Positions 33,209-43,625 of a DNA stretch of 64,000 nucleotides are shown piece after piece; the first letter of the stretch is position 1, and every line of letters starts with the position of its first letter. A program made the position numbers and the translations under genes. The notes under the pieces are model-generated. The model did not search any database, was not told the origin of the DNA, and was given only the letters and a program-made list of their open reading frames with translations. Origin of the DNA: Timema cristinae (lineage: Eukaryota > Arthropoda > Insecta > Phasmatodea > Timematidae); NCBI GenBank assembly GCA_039000515.1, contig JBCFYV010011164.1, positions 33,776,021 to 33,840,020 of the forward strand. The letters are read 5' to 3'.

Positions 33209-33439
33209 TGATAAAGGAAGGATGTGTTATGTAGACTAGTCTCCACTCATCTGTCAACCAGTCAGGCGGCTGTATTGATAGACAAAGATGAAAGAACAGC
33301 TATGAATTATAATGAGATAAAAGATATTGAATGCTAGAGTTGCAGAAAATGAGTGAGAATTGAGAAATAGTGTCATTTGTTCTTCCTCTACAGACCACCC
33401 TAGTAAACATTTAATCCAGCATGAGTGAAAATAGCAAAA

Positions 33440-33572
33440 ATGTTGTATATTCTCTGATACCGGAGTGTGAGTCTAATATCAGTAAAAGTATCGGAAAAAG
33501 TATCGAGTAAAAAATTACACGTATCGAAAAAATATCGTATTATTAAAGTATCGGTACTTTTGTCAAATCCCT
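33440..33572. repeat. AAGTATCG motif cluster 2
   Basis: AAAAGTATCGGAAAAAGTATCGAG, ACGTATCGAAAAAATATCG and AAGTATCGGTACTTTTGTCAAATCCCT. The last block resembles the end of a hAT-type element (CAGGGATTTGAC... in reverse). Inference only. Confidence 0.45.
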
Positions 33573-33813
33573 ACGGATATTCTGCCTTTGGTCTGCCTCG
33601 GGCAACCAAACGATGATGCTGTACGTACTCTGAATTAAGGTGAAAGACCTCGACTGACAAGTCAACGCGCAAGGAACGAGCCCCTTCTTTTTTGTATAAT
33701 AAGTCCACACTTTGTAAATTACAACTATAAACTTTGTCTTTTGTGTTCATATTATTTGGCGGGGCCTACCACGAACGTAGCACAAAGAAATAATAGTAGA
33801 CCAGAGCACAACG

Positions 33814-34160
33814 TCAGGGATACTAACTTTTTTTTTTTGTACCTTGAACCCCTTTGGCAGTTTGGGGAGGTCTATGGATCCCTTCTCAGAATATATTTTT
33901 TTAAATAAAATAATATACTTATTATTACAAAGGAAGCAATTGTATTAAAATACAGCTATCAAAATGTTTTAAATAAATATGTTTCTATATAAACGCATTT
34001 TATAACAAGACAATAGACCAACATTTAAAATATAGGCAAATTAAATTTTAAAAATTAAGACATATCAATGTGATAGCTGTTGTGCCCACAAGTTCTAGGA
34101 CCCCCTAAAACTCATCCACATAACCCTCTAGGGTCTAGGACACCAGGTTAAAAAAAACTG
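33814..34160. mobile_element. hAT-like MITE, diverged
   Basis: It begins CAGGGATACTAACTTTTTTT, has GAACCCCTTTGGCAGTTTGGGG near the start, and ends GGACACCAGGTTAAAAAAAACTG, the approximate inverse. No clear 8-bp TSD. Confidence 0.5.
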
Positions 34161-34278
34161 CTCTACGCAAATGCAAGCCCATTTCTTCTTAATTCTACTT
34201 TTATTGCCCTTACCCCAATAGTATGGTTAAATATTGATAGTCTGGATGGGTAGTAAGACGTGGTACTAAAAATAATAT
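34161..34278 (+). mobile_element. SINE-B, 3' fragment
   Basis: CTCTACGCAAATGCAAGCCCATTTC and GATGGGTAGTAAGACGTGGT match the body and the shared tail. Confidence 0.65.
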
Positions 34279-34575
34279 TAATCGGTTGTGTGGTTGGTTT
34301 TTTGTTTGATTTGACACACTTCTCTATTCTGTGGAAGTATTTTATCTGCCATGTACTGTACGTTGTGTACACATTTATTGTTGAGTTGAATCATTTAATT
34401 GATTTTTTTGATTACGGTTGGTACGCGCTATAATAATCAGCAAACTATCTTATTAACAATTAAATAATAACTAATAAGTTATTTGTAAATTAAATTTTAA
34501 AGCTACACCAATTGCTAACTTAATCTATTACTGGACCGACCGGTTTTATAGGCCCCTTGCTGACTGTTGGCTACC
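34279..34575. other. No recognisable feature
   Basis: AT-rich spacer. Confidence 0.5.
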
Positions 34576-34988
34576 CAGGGGTTCCCAAAATTGTTGAGAC
34601 CGTGTCGCCCTTCACGTGTTAGATTTTCCGTGTAACACGACGGCCCTATAATCAATATTTAAAAAAAAACTGTCCAAATTTGGTTTGGTGGCATTTTTTT
34701 TAAAATGTAATTTACATTACAAGCTTGTATTCTTTTAATGTAAAATCACAAAATTAGTACAAAATTACAAAACTGAATAAGAAGGAATTGGAGTAGACAT
34801 ATTTTTGTTGCTCATGATCTCATGTGTATAATTTATTCATAATGGCGAAACGTGTGTTTTCTTATATATTTATTTTAATTCTCATTTAAAATTTGCATGT
34901 TGCATTTCACTATAAATTATAAGTTTTAGTTTTTACTTATAGCTACGACACCCCAGGGTGTAATCGACACACAGTTTGGGAACCTCTG
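34576..34988. mobile_element. hAT-like MITE
   Basis: Starts CAGGGGTTCCCAAAATTG and ends CAGTTTGGGAACCTCTG, near-perfect inverse ends. Subterminal GTGTTAGATTTTCCGTGTAACACGACG and ACGACACCCCAGGGTGTAATCG are also related. Flanks TGGCTACC and GGATAGCC are only loosely alike. Confidence 0.7.
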
Positions 34989-35325
34989 GGATAGCCCTTT
35001 AATATATAAATTGTCTAAATAAGTTAATATTAAATACGATATTTCTAATATTAATATTATTAATGTTTTTGAGTCACTTTAGCGCATTTTGATAATTAGC
35101 TCCTGGCACTTCCTAATTATGGTTAACAATGTGAGAATATTCTTTGTACCAGGGTGAAAAATCGCTAAAGTCTGTTTTATTGACTGTCGGAATCATAAGT
35201 TTTGTTTTAAATCTAAGTCAAATAGTCATCAGTTGGGGGTATATAATAAAGCTAGTCCCCTGAAACTTTTAACTGTGGTAGTGTGTTGTTTTAATGTGTA
35301 CCATGGCTTACTATCAGTCCAGGAC
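34989..35325. other. No recognisable feature
   Basis: AT-rich spacer. Confidence 0.5.
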
Positions 35326-35510
35326 CCCTAATTTTGAAACATGCAAGTAGCAAATTGATAGTGTGTTTCTCTCATTTCATACACAATTTCGCAAACCCCT
35401 AATTTTGAAACGTCTGCGCTGCGAAAACTGACGTCACGCGATCGAATAGCGAGCGGATTCTACTCGCCAGCCTCACACCTTGCGAGACAAGCCTTGTCTG
35501 TCGAGTAGCG
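35326..35510. repeat. CCCCTAATTTTGAAAC motif (two copies) and CpG-bearing segment
   Basis: The 16-mer occurs near 35326 and again near 35396. Its inverse GTTTCAAAATTAGGGG is at about 39064. After the second copy comes CpG-bearing sequence (GACGTCACGCGATCGAATAGCGAGCGG) like fragment F. These may be the two ends of one interrupted element. Confidence 0.5.
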
Positions 35511-35528
35511 CATAATATAACAAAATGG

Positions 35529-35690
35529 ATGCCATTTCCCTCTTCGGTTGCAACCTTCTGAGAGTGATTTTGTTGAAATAAGCCTACCATTGTATAAAAT
35601 AGGTTTACAGAAGAAGAAAATATGATTACTCTGTACACTTATTCAATCCTTCAGTAAAAATATTTGTTTGGTTGAAAATATAATAATAAA
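35529..35690. repeat. Dispersed repeat E, copy 2
   Basis: CTTCGGTTGCAACCTTCTGAGAGTGA, CATTGTATAAAATAGGTTTAC and CAATCCTTCAGTAAAA match 14560-14722 in the same order and orientation. Confidence 0.7.
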
Positions 35691-36179
35691 TCTTAATTTT
35701 TTTAATCTATTCAAGCGTCAATTTGGCTGATTCGATAGAGTGACATTCTCACAATCTATAATACGCATGTGCATCTCCAATTTATTTTAATTTTATTTAT
35801 CAGCCTGAAAAAAACTTTAGTTTTAAATGATTTTATTAGCAATCATATAATTTGTTTTAAATATTTTTCATATAAGTATACAAGGTATTTGAACCTACGT
35901 AGACTACGATGATATTCTTCTTCAAAAATAATTTAACAAGGTATTATATTACAAATAGTACAACAATTTTGAAATTTTATATGTAGGTGATTATTTAAAA
36001 ATTAAATTAATGGGTGTTATGACATAAATAGGTACACATTTAAAAATAAGACTATACAAGCTAATTATTATTCGCATAATAAAAACCTTTATCACATATT
36101 TATGTTTTAAAAATAGTTGCGAAAATAAAATAATATTTTACTTAATTCTAATTATTAACAAGTGATATAAATTCAGACC
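35691..36179. other. No recognisable feature
   Basis: AT-rich spacer. Confidence 0.5.
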
Positions 36180-36258
36180 AAAAATTAAAAAATGTACTCT
36201 AGTTAGTATCGATCCCGTGAACTTTTGAGTTATAGACAAGCACGCTACACACAGGGGC
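36180..36258 (-). mobile_element. SINE-C head fragment
   Basis: Reversed: GTGTGTAGCGTGCTTGTCTATAACTCAAAAGTTCACGGGATCGATAC carries the A- and B-box spacing of SINE-C. Confidence 0.55.
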
Positions 36259-37594
36259 GTCAATCTGGGGATGTTGGAGGGTTTCACACCCTCAATGTTG
36301 GTTAAAAGCTTGAAAGTTAGGAATTTTGTGATATTTGAGATCTTGAGTTGGGAAATTCTAGTCTTATTCTGTACCCCATTATTTTCTATAATGAAAGTCC
36401 TTAGCCACAGACTTGTATAGACAAATTTGAAATTTCCCAAATGTTGATCCCAACTTTACAAAAAATCTCAACTTCAAAAATCATTAAACATTGATAGGAG
36501 ATTAATTCTGTAGCAAATTTTATAAAGCTTAGTTAATCAAATAGTCTAGTAGTGTCGTTGTCAGTAAGCAGACACAACGGCCAGTCAGTGTATGCCAAAT
36601 GCGGTATGGAAACGAATCATAAGGGAATATGAGCTGCCCAGTAGCAAAATTCACTCAGCAAGCAATGTTTGGTGGCAGCATTGTAAGCCAATATTTTGTT
36701 TATGGTTTAGTGTTTTTAGTTATGACTTTCGTGACTGCTAGACTGTCACAGTTTTATGTAAATTATTATTCAAATTATCATATGTTGTACAGCCAATGCC
36801 TTAATTAGGGCTTTATTAAAGTTTGACGGCATCAATGCAGGTAATTTTACGCAAAATGTTCTTGTTTTCTTATTGAAATCTCTGAATGATGAAATGAGTA
36901 CATTGAGGTTAGTGTTAATGTTTGACTTCTAAAGAACACATTATTTTTTCTAGCAAGTATTTATACTAGTTTGAACTGAACTGAACTGATCTGATGTGTC
37001 TTATTTCATTGTTTATTAAAATAGGCTTTCATGAAAGCAATTAAAATAAGCTCAAAGCAACAATGAAGGAAGAGGAGTAATAGGGCTGTGTTACATTGTT
37101 ACAACTCTAATAATTTTTCATTTGATTAAGTAGATTACATTAAACAAAAAATTAAGCTTTTTTTTTCACCTTTTAACATTTTCAAATTTAGGATACATTT
37201 TTTAATTTGTTATTTAGTGTTTGATCTGCATGAAATGTCATATGACCATGTTGTTTAGAGTGCTTATTTCGAATTTGGTATAAGTTATTTAATAAAATTA
37301 CAGGGGAAGCCCCTTCACGCTCACTTGCTAAATAACAATATATTTCTAATAATTTATTGACGTACCAGTAATAACATTTTAGGGCAACTTCCATGGGGTT
37401 ATGAAGCAGGACATTAGTAGACAGGTATCAAAATACTGTATAACTGTCAATAAATTCAATTTTTTGTTGCTTTATTTTACAGTTGAAAATGTTTTTAAAT
37501 AAACATGGCCAAATTGCTAATTTGTTGATAAAGTGACGAGTGAGTTCTACATCTCAGGGAGCTAACTAGCTAAATGTTGCTTCCAAGTGTGTAA
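36259..37594. other. No recognisable gene
   Basis: AT-rich. The reverse 100-codon ORF at 36138-36440 overlaps the SINE-C fragment and has no domain. Confidence 0.45.
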
Positions 37595-37602
37595 TAATAA
37601 AG

Positions 37603-38247
37603 CAGTGGTTTCCAACTTGGGGGTCACAGCGTGTTTTGGGTGGGGTCACAATATAGAGATTTTAGCTTTATCTTTACCTTTTTAAAGGATTTTAATGATT
37701 ATATGAAGATGTATAATATTAATAGAAATGTAAGTTGTTAAAGAAATAAAAACGACCTAGTTACTGATTAGGCTACTATTGGCTATTCTATTCTGATAGC
37801 TTCTTACGGACTTGTTTACTGTGGCAGCCTTGTAATGCTGCTAGCATAATATAAAATCATACCCCAACCCCGAGCTTGTTGATTCCATTTTACTATATAT
37901 TAGTCATATATAATCATTGCTATAAGCAATTTATAATAATTAAAACAAGCATTAGTGGGCATGCGAGTTTAATGTCACGCTATTTTGGTTTGGTTTGTTA
38001 GTGAAGGTGAAGTAAGGATTTTAATTCTGGCCGGAAGTAGTTTATCCTAATATCCCTCCAAGCAAATTAAAGTCTAAATTTTACTTATCCCACTGGTGTA
38101 GTTAATTGTAGATAGTCCAGGCTGGTATTAATGCACAGTGAAAAAACTTAAAAAGTAGGACTCTATCACTTTTAAGTTATCAAAGAGTTGCAATGACCAC
38201 AGAGAGAAAAGTTGTGGTTATAAACTACAAAATGTTGGAAACCGCTG
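37603..38247. mobile_element. hAT-like element with 8-bp TSD
   Basis: Ends CAGTGGTTTCCAACTTGGGG and ...AATGTTGGAAACCGCTG are inverse. Flanked by TAATAAAG (37595-37602) and TAGTAAAG (38248-38255), an 8-bp duplication with one mismatch, the length expected for hAT elements. No transposase frame. Confidence 0.8.
37985..38135 (+). mobile_element. SINE-B-like relic inside the hAT-like element
   Basis: TTTTAATTCTGGCCGGAAGTAG and ATCCCTCCAAGCAAATTAAAG resemble the B-box flank and body, heavily diverged. Confidence 0.4.
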
Positions 38248-38255
38248 TAGTAAAG

Positions 38256-38879
38256 TCCGTTAATTGTTTTTAATCTAAAATACACGATCATAACTATATC
38301 CGCAAATCTAAATAAATATATTTAAGCTCAACTGGATATGTAGCTCAGATGCAGGTAAACTGAAATAAATAATAATTCACGTTATTTCCTTATGCACTGA
38401 AAAAGCCTTCTAGCTTTAAAAATCCACTGTGAACAAATAAATACATTTAAAATTACGGTTGCCTAAAAGCTCGGTTCAAGGTTTGAATATCACCCTATTT
38501 TTTTTTTTTTTTAATAATCCCTCTTCCCCCCGTTCTCAAAATTGCCATCCTTGTACTTTCCTTTGCTACTTGAGAATTTTTCTAATTTCAAAATACTTAG
38601 AGTTGGGAAAAACACTTGCTAAACCCCCGCCCCAAATATATTTTGTGCAACATCCCTTGCTACCCAGTAAGCTAAAGTGGATATTGAACAGAAGGATGGT
38701 TTAACTTCTACTTATATAACCTGAGAACATTTTGAGACAACAAACTTAGATATAAACAACTGGAAGATGGTTTCCTAATAAAACAAAACAAATCGTTTTA
38801 CATGATGCACTCAATACAATAATAGTTTTTACTTTCAGTTACGTATCTTGTATAATGACGTGTTGTGGCATCCCATCGC
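38256..38879. other. No recognisable gene
   Basis: AT-rich. The ORF at 38459-38704 includes a T-run and shows no domain. Confidence 0.45.
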
Positions 38880-39081
38880 CTCAATCCTTTGGCACATCAT
38901 GGTTTTACAGTGTTGTCAGATTGAAAACTCAGTCGCAAGTGAAACAACGCTACAGAGACTAGCACGAGATTAGCAACCTTTCAAAATTAGCTCTATTTCG
39001 GTACAACCTGCGATTTGCGAGTTCATGAGTTGTGAGTTTGATCGCTAGCGAGTATTTTCAAAAGTTTCAAAATTAGGGGTC
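38880..39081. repeat. CpG-bearing segment ending in GTTTCAAAATTAGGGGT
   Basis: Contains GACTAGCACGAG, GATCGCTAGCGAGT and the inverse of the 35396 motif at its right edge. Confidence 0.45.
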
Positions 39082-39104
39082 AAGGTGTGGATCAGAAATT
39101 TACA

Positions 39105-39240
39105 ATTTGGGGGAAATTGTTGCGTGGAAGGAGAGTGGGAAATCATCTCGAAAAAAAGCATTCTTTGTCAAATTAATTGTGATTCAAACATCGACCACCT
39201 CATAACAACTATATTGACGCCTTACTCCGCGTGCCCATTG
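39105..39240 (-). mobile_element. SINE-B, partial
   Basis: TTGCGTGGAAGGAGAGTGGGAAATCATC and GTGATTCAAACATCGACCACC match reversed SINE-B middle and B box. Confidence 0.6.
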
Positions 39241-39365
39241 ATTTAAGCTAATCTTAGCGTAATAATAAGATTGTAAGGCCCTAATTAATACTAATTATTA
39301 AATAAATATATTCATTATTACTATAGAGTTTGGTAGTGTTTTAAACTTTCATTGATACTCACACT

Positions 39366-39412
39366 TTGCGTATAACTCGAACGGGTAGTATGATGCGGGG
39401 CTAGGAAAAAAA
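39366..39412 (+). mobile_element. 47-bp 5'-truncated SINE insertion
   Basis: Only the shared SINE tail is present (TGCGTATAACTCGAACGGGT to GGGGCTAGG plus an A run). A perfect 11-bp TSD, ATACTCACACT, lies at 39355-39365 and 39413-39423. It therefore inserted as this short piece. Confidence 0.85.
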
Positions 39413-39423
39413 ATACTCACACT

Positions 39424-39535
39424 GATGGTCACGTAGTCTATGACAACAAGTTCGTAATATTCTGGATTGCCTGAGTCGGCTAGATAGAGGTTCAAATCTC
39501 AACACGATGTTCTTAAAGAGGATATTAAAAAATAT
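39424..39535 (+). mobile_element. SINE-B head, split by the 47-bp insertion
   Basis: GATGGTCACGTAGTCTATGAC, ATTGCCTGAGTCGGCTAGATAGAGGTTCAAATCTCAAC: head and B box of SINE-B. The sequence before 39365 would join it. Confidence 0.65.
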
Positions 39536-39580
39536 TATTATTATTATTATTATTAATAATAATAATAATAACACCTCGTC

Positions 39581-39621
<41 letters not shown>

Positions 39622-39669
39622 AACACCTCGTCTTATTATTATTATCATTATTATTAATAACACCTCGTC

Positions 39670-39704
<35 letters not shown>
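39536..39704. repeat. (TTA)n array with three AACACCTCGTCTTA reiterations
   Basis: TTA/TAA runs interrupted by AACACCTCGTCTTATTATT at about 39570, 39618 and 39659. The reiterated part is the SINE-B end (…ACCTCGTCTTA) that is the insertion site of the next SINE-A, joined to that SINE's TTA tail. Confidence 0.85.
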
Positions 39705-39705
<1 letters not shown>

Positions 39706-39970
39706 GCACCGCGTCTTACTACCCATTCGGGTTATACGCACTTACGCTAATGTGTAATGGTAGGGTGATTGTGAGATGAAATGAAGGACCTACAGTTTAA
39801 CGTGGAATCCGAACCACGGTGGAGGCCTGGCATTCCCCACATTCACAAGATGTCTTGTCAGAGGTGAAGGAAGGGTTTGGTAATCAGATAAATCTGTGCC
39901 GGTACCGAGGATTGAACCCCGGCCGCCAGCACAGAAGTCTGACACCTTACCCCTAGACCACCAGGTCACC
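39705..39970 (-). mobile_element. SINE-A, full length, inserted in SINE-B
   Basis: Complete reverse copy. CCTCGTCTTATTA on the left (about 39662) and CCTCGTCTTATTA at 39971 look like the TSD. Confidence 0.92.
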
Positions 39971-40120
39971 CCTCGTCTTATTACCCGTTCAGGTTATACA
40001 CTTAAGTACTGATTACTCTAATGGGTTAAGAATTGGTAAGGTTAAATATATAGGAAGTGAACCCGCATTTGCGTGGAGGAATTGTGGAAAATCATTTATG
40101 AGAAACCACCGGGAAGGGGA
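39971..40120 (-). mobile_element. SINE-B, remainder after the SINE-A insertion
   Basis: TTACCCGTTCAGGTTATACACTTAAG, GGAAGTGAACCCGCATTTGCGTGGAGG and AATCATTTATGAGAAACCACC follow reversed SINE-B; the head is missing. Confidence 0.85.
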
Positions 40121-41221
40121 TGGTTTAGTTTCACACATTAGATTCATATCTGTAGTTTTCCATCCTCTATCCACGCGGCTAGTGCAAATGCACTACTTTT
40201 AAACAACCGACACTAAAAGTTGTCCTTGTTTCGACAGTAATAGCCTAAAAGAAGCTTATATTTATTTATTTGTTTTTATTTTTTATCATTTATTTTTCTA
40301 TTTTACTCTGATAGTGCTCATTCCACTAAAAAAGATTGATTTAAAAAAATACTGATAAGAAATGCTGAGACATTAAAATATATTTATTTCACCCTCTTCT
40401 CACCCTCTTCTTTCCTGTCCTGAAAAAAAAAGGGATGAACAGACAAACGTTCAGGTGTTTCTTTTTGTCATCCAGATAGAAACAAAACATTGAGAGGGAA
40501 GGGATACTTTCCCCCTTTCACCCCCACATTCACTAAAACATGACCACTGAATGCTAACTAACGACAGTCGAAGAGATAATGTCCTAGAAGAGCAAGAGAA
40601 GAAGAAAAATGGAAAAGGAATACAGAGATAAAAAGTTGGTGTGTGGGAGTAAAAAGAAAGAGAGAAGTGGGAGTTGATGTCATTGCTTTTCAATTTGCAA
40701 TTCAAATATTATACTCTTCCTCCCATCCCTTGATTCTGAAAACTGGGCACATCTAAAATCACAATTTTGGATCCCTTGGCGTTCCGTACTACCCCAATAT
40801 GCTCGCTACACCAGTATACAAAAGGAAAATTAAGAGGGGGGGAAAACCCAGGAAATGTCTGGTTTTGAAAATTGAAGCTGTTTCTCTCTTCTTCTTTTTT
40901 TTTTCAATGCAACATGTAATTACTTTCGTAATGTATACCACTCTAACTTTTTTTTTATCTCCATACTCAAAGAAATTTTAAATTTTTTCGCTGATGTTTT
41001 TTTAAACTTATTTATGCATTCAGGGAAGTGGCTCTATCGTAAACATAAAGAGTTGGTTTTGATTACTTATTTTAAATCCAACCAAAGATTTTCTTTGGTT
41101 TCACCGAATTTAGTTGCAAAGTTACTTTATACCGCTAATTACTTTTACACTAACTCAATAATTAAGTGCAATTATACTTACGTAAAATATTTTCATCGGT
41201 GAACACGTGGAATAAACTTCG
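40121..41221. other. No recognisable gene
   Basis: AT-rich with purine- and pyrimidine-skewed stretches (40380-40700). Reverse ORF 40451-40705 has no domain. A short AGTTTTCCATCCTCTATCCACGC piece near 40154 may be SINE-B. Confidence 0.45.
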
Positions 41222-41432
41222 AACATGTCTAGTCGGTTTTTCTAGTGATGGGGAGGTCAGAATCCAAACTCCAGCCAGCTGTATTGAGAGTTTTACCCCC
41301 TAAATAATGTCCATTCTCTTTCCACGCAAATGTAGGTACACTTCCTATAAATTATATCTTACTCATACTTAGCATATTAGTGTAACTAAATGATGATATC
41401 CCCGATGGAGTAAATAGATATGGTGCAAAAAA
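41222..41432 (+). mobile_element. SINE-B, diverged
   Basis: GATGGGGAGGTCAGAATCCAAACTCC, TCTCTTTCCACGCAAATGTAGGTACAC and a degraded tail ending ATGGTGCAAAAAA. Confidence 0.75.
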
Positions 41433-41769
41433 GTAAGTTTTTACCTAAACTAAACTCTTTAGATTATTTTGCTGCATTTATTTTTGTGTTAATTTGGGTC
41501 AATGGCGCTGTGATTTAAGGATCTTCTTTGAAATCATATTTGCATTAGTTTCTGTATTATCAAATATAATGCATTGTGGCTCTTTTAGGTAGAATATTGA
41601 TATTATTATACACATAAGTAGGGGTATTGAGGTAGGGATATGTTGTACTTGAGAAAGGGTGGGTTTTTTTTTTTTGCAGTTTTTATATCAAAACGTTTTT
41701 TGGTCAAAATAAATCAAATATGGCTACAGTAGAAACATAGGGTTTAATTTTCTTTACATGGTGACCTGA
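41433..41769. other. No recognisable feature
   Basis: AT-rich spacer. Confidence 0.5.
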
Positions 41770-42365
41770 CCAGTTCTTGAATATACAGAATGCTCGAAAA
41801 CTTATAACCCAGACTGCACATCTAGCTTTCTTTAACCAAAAGTATTACAAAATACCTGTACAGTTACATCTAGAAAAATATGCTTATACCATTAAATTAT
41901 GTTCAAAGTTTCGGCGTACAGCGCCGGAAGATCAAATCTGTTCAAGCAGGCGTGTACAACAAGTTGCATAGGAGCTAGGCACACAGCGCTGCACATGTAA
42001 GACTGGCAAGCACTTCCTGTGATGTAGGACCGTTAATGATGACCCCCAGAACGTATTCGAGTTTTTAGATGTACTAGTGTGCTGTTTACTATTAATATTG
42101 TGGTATATTCTTCTGCCGTACTCCAAGATGTCGAGGTGTGTAGTGCCACGCTCCTAACTCCTATGCATCCTTTTTTTACGCGCATTATTGAACAGCTTTG
42201 CTCTCCCGGAGCTGTACGACGAAACTTTGAACACAATTTAATGGTATTAGCATGGTTTTCCGGATGTAAGTATATAGGGATTGTGTATTACTTTTGGGTC
42301 AAATGTACTATATGTGCAGCTTGGGTTTGAGTTTACAAAAATCCTATATATCAAGTGGGTCCTGG
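41770..42365. mobile_element. Second foldback element, long inverted repeat
   Basis: Left arm about 41770-42030 and right arm about 42100-42365 are inverted repeats centred near 42066. TACCATTAAATTATGTTCAAAGTTTCGGCG (in part) in the left arm recurs, inverted, at 42218-42246. GTTGCATAGGAGCTAGG pairs with CCTAACTCCTATGCATCC. The arms differ at roughly one base in five. Both arms keep a similar short frame (CSKFRRTAP), on + at about 41901 and on - at about 42231. No transposase. Confidence 0.85.
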
Positions 42366-42819
42366 AATTTAATGATAACTTTTTCTTTTCATTTAAAAAT
42401 GCCACTATGCTCATGACAGATATTCAACAACTGTTAATATCACAATGTGAAGAAATTGAAACTTGATGTCTGTACAGAAGTAACATTTTATTTATTTTGG
42501 AAAAAAAAAATGTTTACCCTACTGTACAAAAACTGGTCTTTTCTCGCGTTTTCTTACAGCCCTACCATAAGTTTCTTGTTAAAATGTACTCATTTAAAAA
42601 TATGTTTAATGCTTTATTTGGTGATGATTCATATTAGGTACACCGGTTACATACTTTAAAAAATGCACAACAAAATTAAAACATTCTTAAACTTATCACT
42701 ACATTTGTGACTCAAGTATTTTTGTCCGTCAGGTAGTTCACTGATTAAATAACAGAACAAATACGTTTAAAAATTGTAATAAATACATTCCTTAGAATGT
42801 TCTTTAATAAAATAGAGTC
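42366..42819. other. No recognisable feature
   Basis: AT-rich spacer. Confidence 0.5.
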
Positions 42820-42827
42820 AGCTATAC

Positions 42828-43303
42828 CACAGGTTCTTAAATTATGGGTCACTACCCCTCCAGGGTTCGAAAAAAAATATTCTGGGTGTCACTGAAAACC
42901 TTGACAAACTTGGATTAGTTAGATATTTATTATATATTTATTTAAATTATAGTTCACTACAACTTTTCATTATATATTTGTTTAGCTTATGCAGAAATAA
43001 TCGTCGCCTGGCATGATTAGAAAAATATCATTTATTAATAAGTTGTATGATTAACTAATATAAAATAAAGGCTTCCATTGGTTATCTACATAATATATAA
43101 ACTTTATAAATTATAAAAATTTAGTTAAGAATGTTAAATATAACGGCATGTATGCAATATTTATAATAAATAATTTCATTATTTATTTTATCATTCGCTA
43201 CAAAACTGTTCAAAAACTTAAATTAAATATAAAAACTCAACCTAATCCAATCTGGCCGGATCACCAATATTTGTCTGGATAAAAAAAAGTTCAGGAACCT
43301 GTG
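42828..43303. mobile_element. hAT-like MITE with 8-bp TSD
   Basis: Ends CACAGGTTCTTAAATTATGG and AAAAGTTCAGGAACCTGTG are inverse. Flanked by AGCTATAC (42820-42827) and AGCTAAAC (43304-43311), an 8-bp duplication with one mismatch. Confidence 0.8.
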
Positions 43304-43439
43304 AGCTAAACAATTGTCCGAAACCACCAAACCACTTAACCACTGAGCTGAAACTTAAAAAAGCGGTAGACATTATACTTACAGCTAACGCTAAACTTTA
43401 ATGTGTTTTTTTATGTTTTATTGTTTGTTCAGACACTCT

Positions 43440-43625
43440 GAAAACTAGCACTTACGGAGTAAGAATAAGGAAAATGGATTTTTAGAGTACGTGCACGTGC
43501 ATTTGCATGGAGGTATAATGGATAACCACCAAATAAAAACTACCATCATTACACACTACCGAACCCAGATCTCCTCGTCACTGGAAATACAGTCGAATAT
43601 AAAAATGACTCGTTAAACTGGTGCA
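43440..43625 (-). mobile_element. SINE-B, partial
   Basis: GTGCACGTGCATTTGCATGGAGG, AAACTACCATCATTACACAC, CCAGATCTCCTCGTCAC follow reversed SINE-B. Confidence 0.7.

Noticed and set aside
40451..40705. 84-codon reverse ORF
   Set aside because: It is read from a purine/pyrimidine-skewed tract, with low-complexity Ser/Phe content and no domain.
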